From Hofstenia miamia (lineage: Eukaryota > Xenacoelomorpha > Acoela): 64,000 nucleotides of DNA. The translations under genes were made by a program, and so were the position numbers. The stretch covers positions 1,916,417 through 1,980,416 of the forward strand of contig SCFE01000065.1 in the NCBI GenBank assembly GCA_004352715.1. Direction: 5' to 3'. This document shows, piece by piece, positions 1-12,075 of this stretch (positions are counted from its first letter, which is position 1; every line of letters starts with the position of its first letter). The notes beneath the pieces are model-generated. The model saw only the letters and a program-made list of their open reading frames with translations. It was not told the DNA's origin and searched no databases.

Positions 1-868
1 GAGCAGCACACGGGATCAGGATAAATTTGTCAATTTCAAACAGATAAAATTCGGTATTATATTCCAACTAGTAACTGGCAAACCTAAAATATGCTTATAA
101 GGCTTATGTTTAGTTTTCAATGATAAATATATGCTTAATTTTAGTTGAGTATGGACATTTTAAAGAAATCATGTATCTTAGTACAGGCTCGAAACAGATG
201 TGAGGAATTGTTGCCAGAATCAAATCTCAAATGACTTAAAAGGGATCAACAAATTGAACGAGAAACGAGACCAAAATTTGAATCTCCTAAATTACTTAAT
301 ATGTAATCTCTTACAACTAGAGTATCTATTTATTTTAACAAGTTTAGCGAAGAAATTTTCTGATGATATTAAATTATATTAAGTTTTTGCATTGATTTTT
401 TCTAAAATTATATAAATTTCTAAACTAGAAGCTATAAAAATTACGCTGAATTGTAGCAAACATGTCCATCCTAAAATGGTATCAGTATATTGAAAATAAG
501 TACATGTTAAAGTTTCACTGTTTTAATTACAGACAATTGAATATATAAATTCATTAATGTTCGTTATTAAAAAACACATAGTAACCAATTAATTAATAAG
601 AAATGAATTATTATCATTCTCATAAGCTTTTGGTGACATAATATATCTTCACTCTCAAATACAATCATGCTATTTGTAAATGAGTCTCAAGGCTCCTAAC
701 AGTTTTAGAGATAGATTTAAAGAAATATTATTTTTTACCCTGAATTGGGTAAATAAATTTTAGCTGCAAACAGTTCAATGTAGAATGAAATAAAAACTAC
801 ATTAACTACATTTAACAAATCTAATTGTTTATCAAAATACTAGTAAAATAATATATAAGAAACAATAC
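1..868. other. AT-rich flank / putative NDUFAF1-like intron
   Basis: I see no convincing coding exon, RNA gene or transposon end here. If the exon at 869-1143 belongs to an NDUFAF1-like gene on the minus strand, this stretch is its next intron, and the remaining exons should lie to the left of the window. Short open frames here have no recognisable motif. Confidence 0.4.
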
Positions 869-1143
869 CTCCAATAACTGCATCACTTGTACAAGCCCAC
901 TCTTCGACAGATTCAACGGAATCAAATTTCCAAAGTGTTTTCACAGCATTAATAGCAGCTTCTGTATCAGACGCACCTGTTATTTGGTCTTTTAATTCAT
1001 GTTTTATTTGGGAAATGCCGTCTTGCCAAAATTTAGGAGTTAAACGAGAAGATATGCCAATCAATGATGATGGAATAAGATGGTACTTCAACAGTTTAGG
1101 TAAACGATATCTCAGAAAATTCTTTGCATTATTAATAGAGCGC
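869..1143 (-). CDS. NDUFAF1: NDUFAF1/CIA30-like exon (partial gene)
   Basis: NDUFAF1 (CIA30) is a mitochondrial assembly factor for respiratory complex I. The minus-strand frame is open from an acceptor (AG at 1145-1144) to a donor (GTATTG from 868). It starts with a basic, Leu-rich, presequence-like stretch (RYRLPKLLKYHL). It ends with WKFDSVESVEEWACTSDAVI then GG, which parallels the conserved start of the CIA30 domain (Trp-x-Phe, then W-x-x-(T)-SD-x-x-IGG). The last Gly-Gly sits exactly at the splice donor. No in-frame ATG lies upstream within the exon, since a TGA is met first, so the start codon must be in an undetected upstream exon. Downstream exons are not visible. The frame and the splice sites are seen; family membership rests on the C-terminal half of this one exon. 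Confidence 0.6.
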
Positions 1144-1852
1144 CTAAATTTTTTAAAAGGTAGTTCAAATTTAAATAGAAATGATATTCAAAGACAATAG
1201 TCAAAGTGTATTAAAATCATGACTACCTGATGATGTACTATTTGAATCTATTTAGTAGGACAAAACAGATTTTAGGTTATTAACTTAAAGAGGTATAACG
1301 ATTACTAAATTGAATTACATGATTAATAACGTGGTAGCTGAAGAACGATAGCGAACATCTGCATTAGATCATTGTTGAGAAACAGCCTCTTAAAATACTA
1401 GAAATACAAATAAGTATATTAAACAAAACAAAAAATTTTATTATAAATAAAATGATACATTCATGTTGAAGCAATAATAAAAAACTTAAGCATCTTATTA
1501 TTAATCTATATAACAATAGAATGAGTAAATAGCGATATTTGTCTAAAATATTTTTGGGACTGCTGTTTTGTTCCATAATAGAATCCGTAAAAGATTCGTA
1601 ATCAGTAAGAGTGGCCAATTCTGTTGGAGAAGAAAAAGCATTTTAAGGAAGGCAACAACCTGTCAAATGAATATATCTTATAAAAAACTAGTAATTAGTA
1701 ATAGATTACTGATATGTCGAAAACTGCAAAATATGCATAATATGAAATAATTGACTACAATTTCTAAAGAAATCAAAGCAAAAAATATTTAAACCTATTG
1801 ACCTTTAAAACTCTGACGGTTCAATAAGTACGCTTAGAGTAAACAATTTGTA
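1144..1852. other. AT-rich non-coding stretch
   Basis: Nothing recognisable. The missing 5' exon of the NDUFAF1-like gene could lie here or further right. The short frames on both strands carry no family signature. Confidence 0.4.
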
Positions 1853-3293
1853 TAAAATTTAAAATTTTATATCCCTGAAATCTAGAAATTATTAAAAACT
1901 TCCAATTAAAGGCCATTCTCTTTATTGCAAACCGTTTACATAGATATTTGCTACACCGCTTAGAAATTTAACAAGACTAAAAGTAACTACAACAAATTCT
2001 TTTCTTAGAAAAATTAAGCTGAATAAGTAGGTAACTCATAAGAAAATAAATCGCTTAATGTAATGTGCTGTGATATCTATAATTTAAGGACTTTCATCTC
2101 AATTGCGGAATTAAATTTAACAGTTTTGGTCATTTTTTCACAATTAAATATTTCAAATGATTATGTTATCCGTAATTCTAAATATTGAGACTTTCGGATC
2201 ATAAATTGAAAATATGAGCATATTTTGAAGATTTTTTAAATTTTTTCTACTAATATATTCGTGAAATTCTGCCTACACGAAGAGTTGCATAATTGTACAT
2301 ATTATGTAGACAAACAGTATAACGGTTAATTTACTGACAGTTATATGATAGAAAGTTAGCAACAGTGGGAATTTTTACAGCATCTCAGTAAATTAAGAAA
2401 TTCTGAAATTCGAGGTTGCATTAATGAAGCCCTTTGGATTTGGATTAAAATTTAGTATATGATTGGAAATTTAATTAAAAAATTTTCAAATTAGGTTGAA
2501 GTTATGTCCATTTTCATTTTTGAACTACTTAATTTTTGTTTTTCCTGCGTTCAAACAAAACTTAGAAAATACNTAAAATTTAAAATTTTATATCCCTGAA
2601 ATCTAGAAATTATTAAAAACTTCCAATTAAAGGCCATTCTCTTTATTGCAAACCGTTTACATAGATATTTGCTACACCGCTTAGAAATTTAACAAGACTA
2701 AAAGTAACTACAACAAATTCTTTTCTTAGAAAAATTAAGCTGAATAAGTAGGTAACTCATAAGAAAATAAATCGCTTAATGTAATGTGCTGTGATATCTA
2801 TAATTTAAGGACTTTCATCTCAATTGCGGAATTAAATTTAACAGTTTTGGTCATTTTTTCACAATTAAATATTTCAAATGATTATGTTATCCGTAATTCT
2901 AAATATTGAGACTTTCGGATCATAAATTGAAAATATGAGCATATTTTGAAGATTTTTTAAATTTTTTCTACTAATATATTCGTGAAATTCTGCCTACACG
3001 AAGAGTTGCATAATTGTACATATTATGTAGACAAACAGTATAACGGTTAATTTACTGACAGTTATATGATAGAAAGTTAGCAACAGTGGGAATTTTTACA
3101 GCATCTCAGTAAATTAAGAAATTCTGAAATTCGAGGTTGCATTAATGAAGCCCTTTGGATTTGGATTAAAATTTAGTATATGATTGGAAATTTAATTAAA
3201 AAATTTTCAAATTAGGTTGAAGTTATGTCCATTTTCATTTTTGAACTACTTAATTTTTGTTTTTCCTGCGTTCAAACAAAACTTAGAAAATAC
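1853..3293. repeat. 720-bp direct duplication separated by a single N
   Basis: Positions 1853-2572 are repeated at 2574-3293 with no difference that I could find by eye, and the two copies are separated only by one N at 2573. A perfect tandem copy abutting a one-base ambiguity is the mark of two overlapping contig ends that were joined but not merged. It is most likely an assembly artefact rather than a biological tandem repeat. Neither copy has coding potential. Confidence 0.9.
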
Positions 3294-3889
3294 TGCTTAA
3301 CATATTTTTAAGTAAATTAAACATACTATTCTGCTTAAAGTTTCTCATACCATTATTAAATAATATACATGATAAGACAAATTAGGATCCCTTTAAATTC
3401 CAAAAATAACTGCGTTGTTGTATTTATAAATAAGAACATGCAACATATTCATGTTCTGACGTAAAATGGTAATTTCTACTTTGCCAAAATAGACGTCATT
3501 GTCTATTTGACATGCATTTTTATAAAGAACTCTTTTCGAAAAAGAATATTGTCAAGTGAATACTAAAATATAAAATCGAAATAAGAGTAAAAAATTGAAT
3601 TCAGTCTACGAATTCTCTAAATTTTATTCAATAAGAAATTTATGTTGTTTCTATGGCACGAAAATATGCAAATGCTGTTGGTTTACAAATAAGAAATGAC
3701 TAAATACAAAAATAAAGAACTATTTGAAAGAAAGTTTAGTTTTCTTGTTATTACTGGATCAATTGTCGATTTAGGTGAGGTTACCGAAACCATTTGCTAG
3801 ATTATTAAAAATTGGTTTTGGGTTGTCAATTCAGTTAAGCAAGTGGAGGGAACAGCATAAAAACGCAAATAATATTAAAATATACTTAC
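3294..3889. other. AT-rich non-coding stretch
   Basis: No coding exon or transposon end recognised. A GTAAGT donor consensus for the minus strand lies at its right edge (3889-3884) and is described with the neighbouring candidate exon. Confidence 0.4.
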
Positions 3890-4102
3890 GGCAAGTTCTA
3901 ATTGTTTAAAATAAATGAGTTTGCAGGCACATGTAACAGTGACTAATTCTTTGGTTCGAATTTTAATTGACCCTCTTGATAATTCAGTAATCCAAGATAA
4001 AGAACATGGAATATCTTCCTTCGTTTCTAACAGTATATCCAACCTTGAATGCTTCAAATCCAGTAATATGAATAAGCACTTCAAGCTTGTCCGTTAATTC
4101 GT
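3890..4102 (-). other. candidate minus-strand exon of unknown gene
   Basis: A 213-base minus-strand segment is bounded by a good acceptor (pyrimidine-rich TTTTTTCTGTAG just before 4102) and a strong donor (GTAAGT from 3889). The longest open frame includes TKEDIPCSLSWITELSRG and reads into the donor. None of the three frames is open across the whole 213 bases, so either the acceptor is a later AG (for instance in ACTGTTAG) or the segment is a decayed exon. Its 3' phase (0) does not fit the start phase of the NDUFAF1-like exon. I do not recognise a family. Confidence 0.25.
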
Positions 4103-4339
4103 CTACAGAAAAAAGATCATTGTCTAGTAAGTCAGCATCACATAGCGAACATTATTCATGCAATTCAAGTGTGCGAAGTTCATTCATATTCGAGAATTCA
4201 ATACAAACTTGTAAATTTCGTTTTTTGAAAGCAGCCAAACAATCAACTGAACTAGGATAATTTCGACCACTGCCTTGTCGATATACACCAAATTAATTTT
4301 GTAAATCGTCTTGGTTGATATGTTCTGGACAACTACTCT

Positions 4340-4954
4340 TCTGTCTATATGCTTCTTTACCCAGTTTGTTCTTATTGCTTGCTCCTGTGCTCTCATTTAT
4401 CAGTTATCTCTTTTTAGTCCTGCCTTCTTTATTCACTTGTTGCTTTCTTCTCTGTTACATTTTTCTGTGTTCCTCCAGTATTCTCCATGCATTGCCTTCT
4501 GCCTATACCTTGTTTATCTCTCTAATTCCATCCTACTCTGGTATGCTGTCTTTCCTTTACTCTCAGTTCTTATCTTCCTTAAATCCTTAGTGACCTCCAG
4601 TAGTGACCCTCTAGGCTGTGCTTCTACGTATTCCTTTAACCCTAGTGCTTCTGCTTCTACAGTTTCCTCCACACTTAGCAGTCCTTTCCCTCCTTTATGT
4701 CTTGCGATGTACAACCTATCAACATCTCCATTTAATTTGAATGCTCTCTCTGCTGCTAATATCTTCCTTGTCTCCCTGTCTAGCTCCCTAAATTCATTCT
4801 TGTTCCACCTACACTGGTATCGCCCATGTATTAATGGGCATCCTCTCGTCGTTGTCCTACATCCCTTCTGCTCCTCTGGTATCGACCTGTTCTGTTCTAA
4901 GTAACATGCCAGCCTACTTGAAATCACAGAAATAAGCAATTTCCAAGCAGACAT
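4340..4954 (-). pseudogene. R2-type LINE fragment with internal deletion
   Basis: The minus-strand translation carries hallmarks of the R2-like LINE polyprotein common in invertebrates. RT domain 1 appears as SIPEEQKGCR. The thumb/linker region appears as FRELDRETRKI, DVDRLYIARHKGGKGLLSVE and EAEALGLKEYV. In another frame there is [16 protein letters not shown], the segment that precedes the C-terminal zinc knuckle. The catalytic palm with the F/YxDD motif is missing between EEQKGCR and FRELDRET, so the copy has an internal deletion plus frameshifts and stops. The same [15 protein letters not shown] string recurs at 17.4 and 24.3 kb on the + strand, so these are copies of one family. It is not functional. 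Confidence 0.8.
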
Positions 4955-4969
4955 GTTATTGTCCTGAAG

Positions 4970-5990
4970 TGTCTTGCCTCACTACCTTTCTTTGGGCACA
5001 GTACTAAGGCCCGTTCTATTTGCAATATATGTAAATGACATAATTAAACATGTAAAGCATAGTGAAATATATCAATTTGTTGATGACACGTGTCTCATAA
5101 ATACAGATAATGATGCATTTAGGGCCACAAAAAATTTGCAAAGTGATATTGAAAATCTTTCTAGGTATTTCACATCCAATCAATTAAGAGTTAATATTGA
5201 GAAAACTCAATTCAATATATTTCCCCCCAATGCTGTAAAAGAAATATCAAACAAAATTGAATTAATTGGATAATTTGATATGGACAAAGATTTAAAATTC
5301 GATAAATTTTTCTTAAAAAAGATATATAAAATGGCTTCTGGTGTTAGATACTTATACCAACTCAGAAATTTAGGGCCAGATTATCACATTCAGCTATTGC
5401 ATGCATTTTGCTTATCGCAACTACATTATTGAATTCTATTTAATAATTTTAATACAAAAGCCGCTATTGATTATCAAAAACTTTTAATTGGTCTTTAAAA
5501 ACTTTAAATTTTGCACGTAAGCATGACCATGTTAGTGAATACAGACGAAAGTATAATATATTATCCCCGCTATATCAAGGTCAATTCCATGCAGCTCCAA
5601 TTTTATTTATGTATAAATATGGCCGACAATCAATTTCTTTTCTTAATAATTGCTTAAAAGTAAATTCTCGATCACATAAGTTTATTTGTAGCAGTATTTA
5701 ATATCCTAATTTTCATCGAACGGCCTCTAATATTTGGAATGATTTAGATAATGAGACTAGAGTAGAAAAGAATTCGCAAAAAATTTAGAAAAAAACTAAA
5801 ATGTGCACTTTTACATCGACAAAATACAATCGGAGACACAAACATGCTAAACACGTTTACTGATTTTTAAAGACTGAGCTCACCACATACATAGACACAC
5901 ACAAATTTATTATTATATTTTTCATACATAGTTTGTAGATTAATTGTAACTTTTAGCAAATATATTGCTTTGACTCTTACTGCAAGAGAA
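4970..5990 (+). pseudogene. CR1/Jockey-like LINE 3' part
   Basis: This is the 3' portion of a non-LTR reverse transcriptase. RT motifs 4-5 appear as GTVLRPVLFAIYVNDI and, about 18 residues on, QFVDDT (the F-x-DD catalytic motif). These are followed by thumb and C-terminal segments (ARKHDHVSEYRRKYNILSPL, then IWNDLDNETRV) in shifting frames with several stops. After the coding remnant comes a 3' untranslated tail (about 5818-5985) containing ACAATCGGAGACACAAAC and TTTAGCAAATATATTG. The same tail recurs at 19497-19650 and 25476-25630 inside the DHKTD1 intron, which fixes it as a repeat family. CR1, Jockey or a related clade cannot be told apart from this fragment. Confidence 0.75.
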
Positions 5991-6599
5991 GACAAGTAAT
6001 AGTGTAATAAATACGTCATCTAAAGTAAATAAACATGCAAATGAGGAAAACAAAGTCAATGGATTACAGGTGTTATTAAATGAATTACCAGCTCGGCATT
6101 TTAATTTGGCATTAATTAATGCTCGGTGCATGATTATGACTTTTATATATTAAATTCCTTTGTTTTAGTTTCACTAAAAATGTTAATTAGCCTTCTGCAA
6201 GCCTTTCTCATTTTGACAGTTTCCAGTCCTGGTGTGCGATGTCCTTGATATAACATCATAATTATAATACATCACTAGAGCTAGATCCAAAAAATTACTT
6301 GAGCAATTCAGCATAATGCAATTCTCAGTAATAATTCTCTTGAGGTAAGTCTCAGTATGCTAGTAAATTGTTGTGGAGTCCACAACATTATGTGTAATAT
6401 TCCCGCACTTACTGTATGCAAGAATTGTTTTTATACAGGGCATACCCAAAGCTCAGTAAAATGGTTGTGAATATATTGCTACAAAAAACCGAACCAAAGG
6501 AAAGGTGGATTAATTACTTTCTTAAATAAATCTAGCCAACGTCTAAAATTAAAATTCGAAATTCCGACTGCATAATTTCTTGTAACATCCAAAGGCACG

Positions 6600-9150
6600 T
6601 TGTATGTAAATTATTATATGGGTAATGTGGACTATAGATCTACAAGCAATGAAATAAAGACATATATTGATATAATTAAACATTCATCTATTGTTCTTTT
6701 GGGCGACTCCAATTGTTTTAGGAATTGAGATGTGCGGAATTGCAGGGCTTCTGTGAATCTCAGCAATCGAAATTCAATTTTCTAGAAATCAAGATTACAT
6801 CTAAATAATAATCTAATAGACACGGCAAAATCCTGTGAAAACTTGTCTAATACTTATTTTAATAAATTGGTGAATTATTCATCACGCATTGATCATTGTT
6901 TGCGTCTACCAGCTATAACATTAAGGCCTCTAATACTATTAATGTACTTCTCTCTGATCATAAACCATTATTAACGGAATTTATAGTAGGCAAATTAAGT
7001 GGTCTTGATATTTGGAAGATGCGCTCTAGCATAATGCTAGAATGTAAAGAAGACATTATTGAAATTATCTTATCAACTTTAAATGGAGCAGAGTCAAGTA
7101 ACATTCAGTCAAAGTGGACGCTAATGAAAATTAAGGTAAAGCAAGTGTTAAGCAAGAAGGAAAATGAAATTTTGAGAAGGCGATACTACAAATTAAGATC
7201 ACTAGAGAAACAACTGCAATACATAAATGAGGATATGAGAAATTATAAGCACATGAAGGACGAACTAGGATTTAAGATCAACAACATCGTCAAAGAGAAA
7301 GCACAGGACGAATTGGATTATATAAAGAACATCGAATATGAAGTAGACGAGGGAAGTAGTAAAGAGATAAAGAATTATGGAAAGAAGAAATGTGAAAAAT
7401 CAAGGATTGAAAGTGTAAGAATGAGAAACAGCCAGCTAAGTGAGAAAAATGTACATATAATTAAATATTATTTTGTTAATTTTTATAAAAACTTATACAA
7501 GGAAGTACCAGCCGAAGAAGCATCAATTACATGTGATTATCCAGCAATTAGTGAAGAGGAAAAAGAAGAACTAAATGAAGAAATAACACCGGATGAAATC
7601 GAAAGAGCAATTGATAAATTAAAAAACAGCTCGTGTATAGATGGCCTAAATTTGAGTTTTTAAAGACATTTAAATTATTGCTGAAAAGTCCAGTGTACTT
7701 ACTCAACAAGAAAATATCTATATATTCTGGATTGTTCAGATTAGTTAACTGGAGAACTGACTTCTCTATAACTCATGAAATAATAAATTTACTAGGTATA
7801 AAAATCAGTTTAAGAGAACCTTTTAAGAATGATCTGAAGGATAGATAATAACAAACTTTTAATTAACTTTATCGCAAATCGAAAAATGTCCATTTATGGT
7901 AAAGGAAATGCATTCAACAATTTACTAATATCCAAGATTATTTTCCAACTACAATATCAACAATCAATTGTCGAGAGTAGTGAAGTACAAACATCAATGA
8001 ATGAAACTGTCTGAAAAAAATAAAGATCATACGCAGCCAACATCCTTGTTATACTGTAATTATAAGCAAGGAAGTATGTCATCTTCAAACATCTTTTAAA
8101 ATAAATAAAGTAAATACATATAATATATTTTTAAATACAGAATGGCATCCTCTACATCACTTATGCTAGGCCATTATTAAAGATTTATTAGATATGATTT
8201 GTAACATGACTATCCCTAATACATTCAACATGCTATGTCCCACATTAGCAAGCTTTTTCAAGCTAAAGCAAAGGTTAAAATTTCAATTAAATCCAGATAA
8301 TTTTAGCAGTAAGTTGCCTAATTTAATTAATAATTTTCAATGATGGTGTCATTTTGAAAGAGGATTTGAAACCAACTTGCCTTTCTAATTTTATAATTAA
8401 TAAATGCAATAACATTCTGTGTTTTAATTCAAAAAGTAAAGGCAAGATACTTTCTAATTTCTGCTGCAGTGAGGATTCGACTTCCAAAAGTACAATTCAA
8501 AATGCGGAGAACTATTGGCTCACACCTGCCAATACCATTATAAATATCCTTAACAAGGTTAGGCTAAACAAAGTACGCTACTGTATAAAGTGTTGTTTAA
8601 TTGCATTATAAATAGGGATAAGTTTTACTACTCATGCCTCATTGAAACACCTGTGTGCAGGCTATGTAATCTAAATAATGAAGACGCTAAACATCTTATT
8701 TTTGATTGTGTAAAGAGAACTCACGAGAAACCTGATGGATTTGGAAGCATTGCAGACATCATTAATGCAGACGACTTAACATCTATCATCAATTATATAA
8801 TTAAATCAATTGCTTCCCCTAAACATGTTTTTTAGTTAATTTTTATTTCCTTGTATATATTAATTTTATTAAACTGAGCCCTTTTAGATATTGGCGTGTC
8901 CATATTGCTTTTTAAACGCCTCTTTTATTGTAAGTACGTGTGTGTATCTTTTTGTTTAAACAAGCTTTGTATGTTTCCGTTCTGTCCAATTTGTTCCCAC
9001 TTTTAGATCTCCTATACTAAGATTCTCATTATATTCGTTTGTGTGTTAATACCTTCTTATCCCGTTTTCTGTAAATAGTTGAAAATTTTGTAAAAAATAG
9101 TTTTTGTTTGTCAGGTTAAGGCGTGTGGTGTATTTTACTACTATGGTGAC
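6600..9150 (+). pseudogene. L1/Tx1-like LINE relic (endonuclease, RT start, C-terminal knuckle)
   Basis: Three ordered pieces belong to one LINE type. About 6690-6970 holds the tail of an apurinic-type endonuclease (VLLGDSNCF, then SRIDHC, then LLSDHKPLL). The best open part, 6896-7663, is a Lys/Glu-rich coiled-coil-like linker ending in EEITPDEIERAIDKLKNSS plus CIDGL, the usual entry into RT domain 0/1. After an internal loss of most of the RT, 8354-8832 encodes a C-terminal segment with CRLCNLNNEDAKHLIFDC, a C-x2-C-x8-H-x4-C knuckle typical of L1/Tx1 C-termini. A non-coding 3' tail follows to roughly 9150. Stops and a frameshift near 7650 make it a relic. Endonuclease, RT and knuckle order supports an L1/Tx1-like assignment; the exact clade is inferred. 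Confidence 0.7.
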
Positions 9151-9599
9151 AAGAACTGCTTGGCCTGCAAATATGTAAATAACAGAAGCCAAGAACTAAT
9201 TATCCATTCTTATTCTTAGTAGTATTTTTGTGCAAGAAAAAAAAGTAAATTGTTTAGAGTATACTTCAAATCATTATTTTATTCATGGGACAAGGAATAA
9301 AGTATAAAATGAAATAAAACCATTGCAATAATGGAAAATGATGGTCGTATTTATAAAATCCTTTTCCTACAGAAACGATAATTTTTTTTCAACAGCGCTA
9401 AGCAAAGCACTTTTGATGGACCCTGTTGTTACAACGATATGTCTATTTTAACTAGTACTTGCATACTTACTCCATATGCTGACAATGACATCCAACTTGT
9501 AGCTGGTTACATGATAAATAGGTGCTTAAAAAAATACGTGGTAAAATAAATCAATTCTCAGACGCCAAATTAAATTAAAACAAACGCATAAACAAGTTT
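9151..9599. other. non-coding spacer between LINE and hAT relics
   Basis: Nothing recognised beyond AT-rich sequence; transposon flanks are likely. Confidence 0.3.
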
Positions 9600-11600
9600 T
9601 TATGGAGTCTCCTCCCTGATATTATTAGCGTTGACATCCTTGGCTTGTACCATCAAAAATAAGTGCTCAATTTTGCAAGATGTAATGGGTGTGTAAAGAA
9701 AGGAAACAGGATTTTCCTTTAAATTTTCAGACCAGAGTTTTTCTCTACAACTGTCTTGAATTTTCCTCTGCCTCTGTTCCAAAAATCTCTTGCATAAACT
9801 CATCCAAAATTCGTAGATGTTCTACCATGAGAAGCCCATGTTTCTGTATTCTCTTTTAGGTGGAAAGTGACTTTTCACATGGTAGTAACAAGCAAAGTCC
9901 TCTTGAGCAGACCCATTCAGAAATGCATTTTTGAGATTTTGTACAATAATGCCATCGTCCCTCAAAATTTTTACCCACTCGGAAATTTTGTCCCAGTTTT
10001 ATGCAATGTATAATCTGCAAGCAATCCAAGTCCCCCACTGGGTTACAACAGGCCATGGAAGTAAAGCATTTGGAAGGGAAGACCACCTAGTAGCACTTTC
10101 TGAAAGACTGAATTTGACTGCTTTAATGAATAGGTTGGCATTCACACTTTTCGATCTTAGATCCTCAAATGCTAGATACATGGCGAGGCTTGCACACGTA
10201 ATGTGGACTAAACCTTAAAAGACGGCTTTAAGGAAATTACCAGTATTAGTGCAGTAAGCGGTCCCATCCGTAAAAATAACAAAATAACTTAAATTTCGGC
10301 GAAGAAAATGTTTGATTAAGCATGTTGTGTAACGGTTTCCCCATTCATATTTTCTTGAATTTTTAGGCTCAGCAAAAATGGTTTCACAAAAGAATCTATT
10401 GCGCCACCTGGCGATGCCGCAACATTCTCTAGTTTTTTGCCTTTCGTTTCGTCAAAAATAACATACAGAGGTTTATTCTGCAACATTTCTTTGATGCTAT
10501 ATTTTTTCGTCTAAAGCAGGGCTTCAGAGCTGGAGCCAAGGAGCAGAGCATTTTCCTCGGAGCTGGAGCAATAATTAGAAAATGCAGGTAGAGCAGGACC
10601 TGGAGCTGAAGGGAGATGTTTATATAAAAGCTCCAGCTGCAAAGCTTTTTTTGACGAAAGTTATTAGTTGATTTTTGTTGCACGTAGTCAAAAAAGCAAA
10701 TTTGCAAAATCGCATTTCTTTAAATAAAACATTATGATCCCATTAAAAACTAAAATATATGTGAATTCTTATTCTATCTTGTGTATAGAATAAAATATGA
10801 ATGTACTATAACCCAATCAAAAATTGAAAAACTTTTTTGTTATTTTTATGGTGTCATCTATCTTACAGTATTGAAAACAAATTAGCGGCGTTTGAAAAAT
10901 AACATGATTGTACAAACATGAATGGAGAATAAATATTTCCCAAAATATGCCTGCAAAAGATTTTTATTAAATCTAGTTAGCCACAACAGTGTGGTGTACT
11001 GCACATACAATGCAATGTGATCATTCAACAAAACTATGCATTGTAATTGTAAGAGGCAAATTGAACAAATGAACACTATTGCCTGTATGAACAGAGCCTA
11101 CTGACAAAGAGTTTTAGTGTTACAAAATTCGTAAAAATTCATTAGAAATTGAATATATCAACAAGTTCGCAAAAATTTCTGAACTATAGCCCAAATCATA
11201 ATGGAACGGGAGCTGGAGCAGCTTCATATTTGGGCCTGCTCCTAAGCCCTGGTCTAAAGGACAGAATTGATTAACGTTTTTCTCATTGAGGTATCTAATG
11301 GTAAGGAATAACCAACTTCGCCTTCTAAGAATTTCTTAAAGTCTGGTTTATCCATAACAGTAAAAGTAATACAGCTTGGGATAATGTAAACGTCCATTTT
11401 TCAGTTCTGGGATTAACGGCCTAAAAATTTATGTTTGACTGATTATTTTTATTTTATGCCAGATGTTTGTTTTTGCCATGGGCAGTGATGGCTAAATGTT
11501 GATCAGCGTGCGATTTCTTCTTGTGTGAAATTCTACTTTGACCAGAAGTACAGAATAAAGCGTTGCCCTTCAATTTTTAGAAAAGAATCCAAGGCCGCAT
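9600..11600 (-). pseudogene. BED/DUF659-type hAT transposase relic, split by insertion
   Basis: Read on the minus strand, the parts follow the usual order of BED-finger hAT transposases. About 11.6-11.47 kb encodes a Cys-x2-Ser...His-x4-His zinc-finger remnant (DQHLAITAHGK). About 11.4-11.26 kb encodes VMDKPDFKKFLEGEVGYSLP. After an inserted element (10517-11251), 10.5-10.3 kb encodes KPLYVIFDETKGKK, the catalytic-core DET strand, then FVKPFLLSLK. About 10.2-9.9 kb encodes ASLAMYLAFEDLRSK and PVVTQWGTW, matching the conserved V-x-T-R-W-x-T-W block. A dimerisation-like tail lies at 9.8-9.6 kb. Several stops and frameshifts show it is dead. The order and the two conserved blocks make hAT membership firm; the subfamily is less certain. 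Confidence 0.8.
10517..11251. mobile_element. non-autonomous hAT element with perfect 8-bp TSD
   Basis: A 735-bp element begins CAGGGCTTCAGAGCTGG and ends GCTCCTAAGCCCTG. Its ends are inverted repeats of the CAGGG type usual for hAT. It is flanked on both sides by GTCTAAAG (10509-10516 and 11252-11259), a perfect 8-bp target-site duplication, the hallmark length for hAT. Subterminal GGAGC motifs are repeated near both ends. There is no transposase, so it would need one supplied in trans. It lies inside the older hAT relic and so postdates it. Confidence 0.92.
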
Positions 11601-12075
11601 ACTTTCGTAGAATATGCTAAGTAGGAATTCGCCCAAACCCAGATAAATAGGCCGACTAGCAGCGGCATGGGCGGAATGCACGAAAGAGCAACGCGTGGTT
11701 GTTCTAGCCAATGCATTCCGTTAATCAAATCATTGAATGACAAATTGCTCAGCCACTCAACTAAATAACTGGTTGAGCAGTAGCTGCTAGTGAGTAGTTA
11801 CCAGGTCAGTTGTCAGCCATAGGCTGACTTTGAAGAATACACATTCTTAACTTCTAAGTGATTGTGTGTTTTATTTTTGAAACAACATATTCTTTTCTAG
11901 TTTATAAACTATGCATTGAAGACAATATATTGCGAAATGTTTGATATGCGTGAAATAAAAAATTTAGTAATGTAATATTCTTATTTGATAATACAATTTC
12001 GAACACCCTTCTTTAATGTGCCTATTTTTTGCTTAATGTTAAACTTAGTCATTTAAAGCAATTATATTTTTAGTG
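11601..12075 (+). promoter_or_regulatory. presumed promoter / 5' flank of the DHKTD1-like gene
   Basis: This is the gene-free interval directly upstream of the presequence ATG at 12076. It is less AT-rich than its surroundings around 11640-11830 and contains an inverted pair CGGAATGCA (11674) and TGCATTCCG (11712). I see no clear TATA box in a convincing position. Its promoter role is inferred from position only. Confidence 0.3.

Noticed and set aside
4311-4904. 197-residue + strand open frame rich in Leu/Ser/Cys/Phe
   Set aside because: It is the antisense shadow of the R2-type LINE fragment, whose minus-strand translation matches known motifs.
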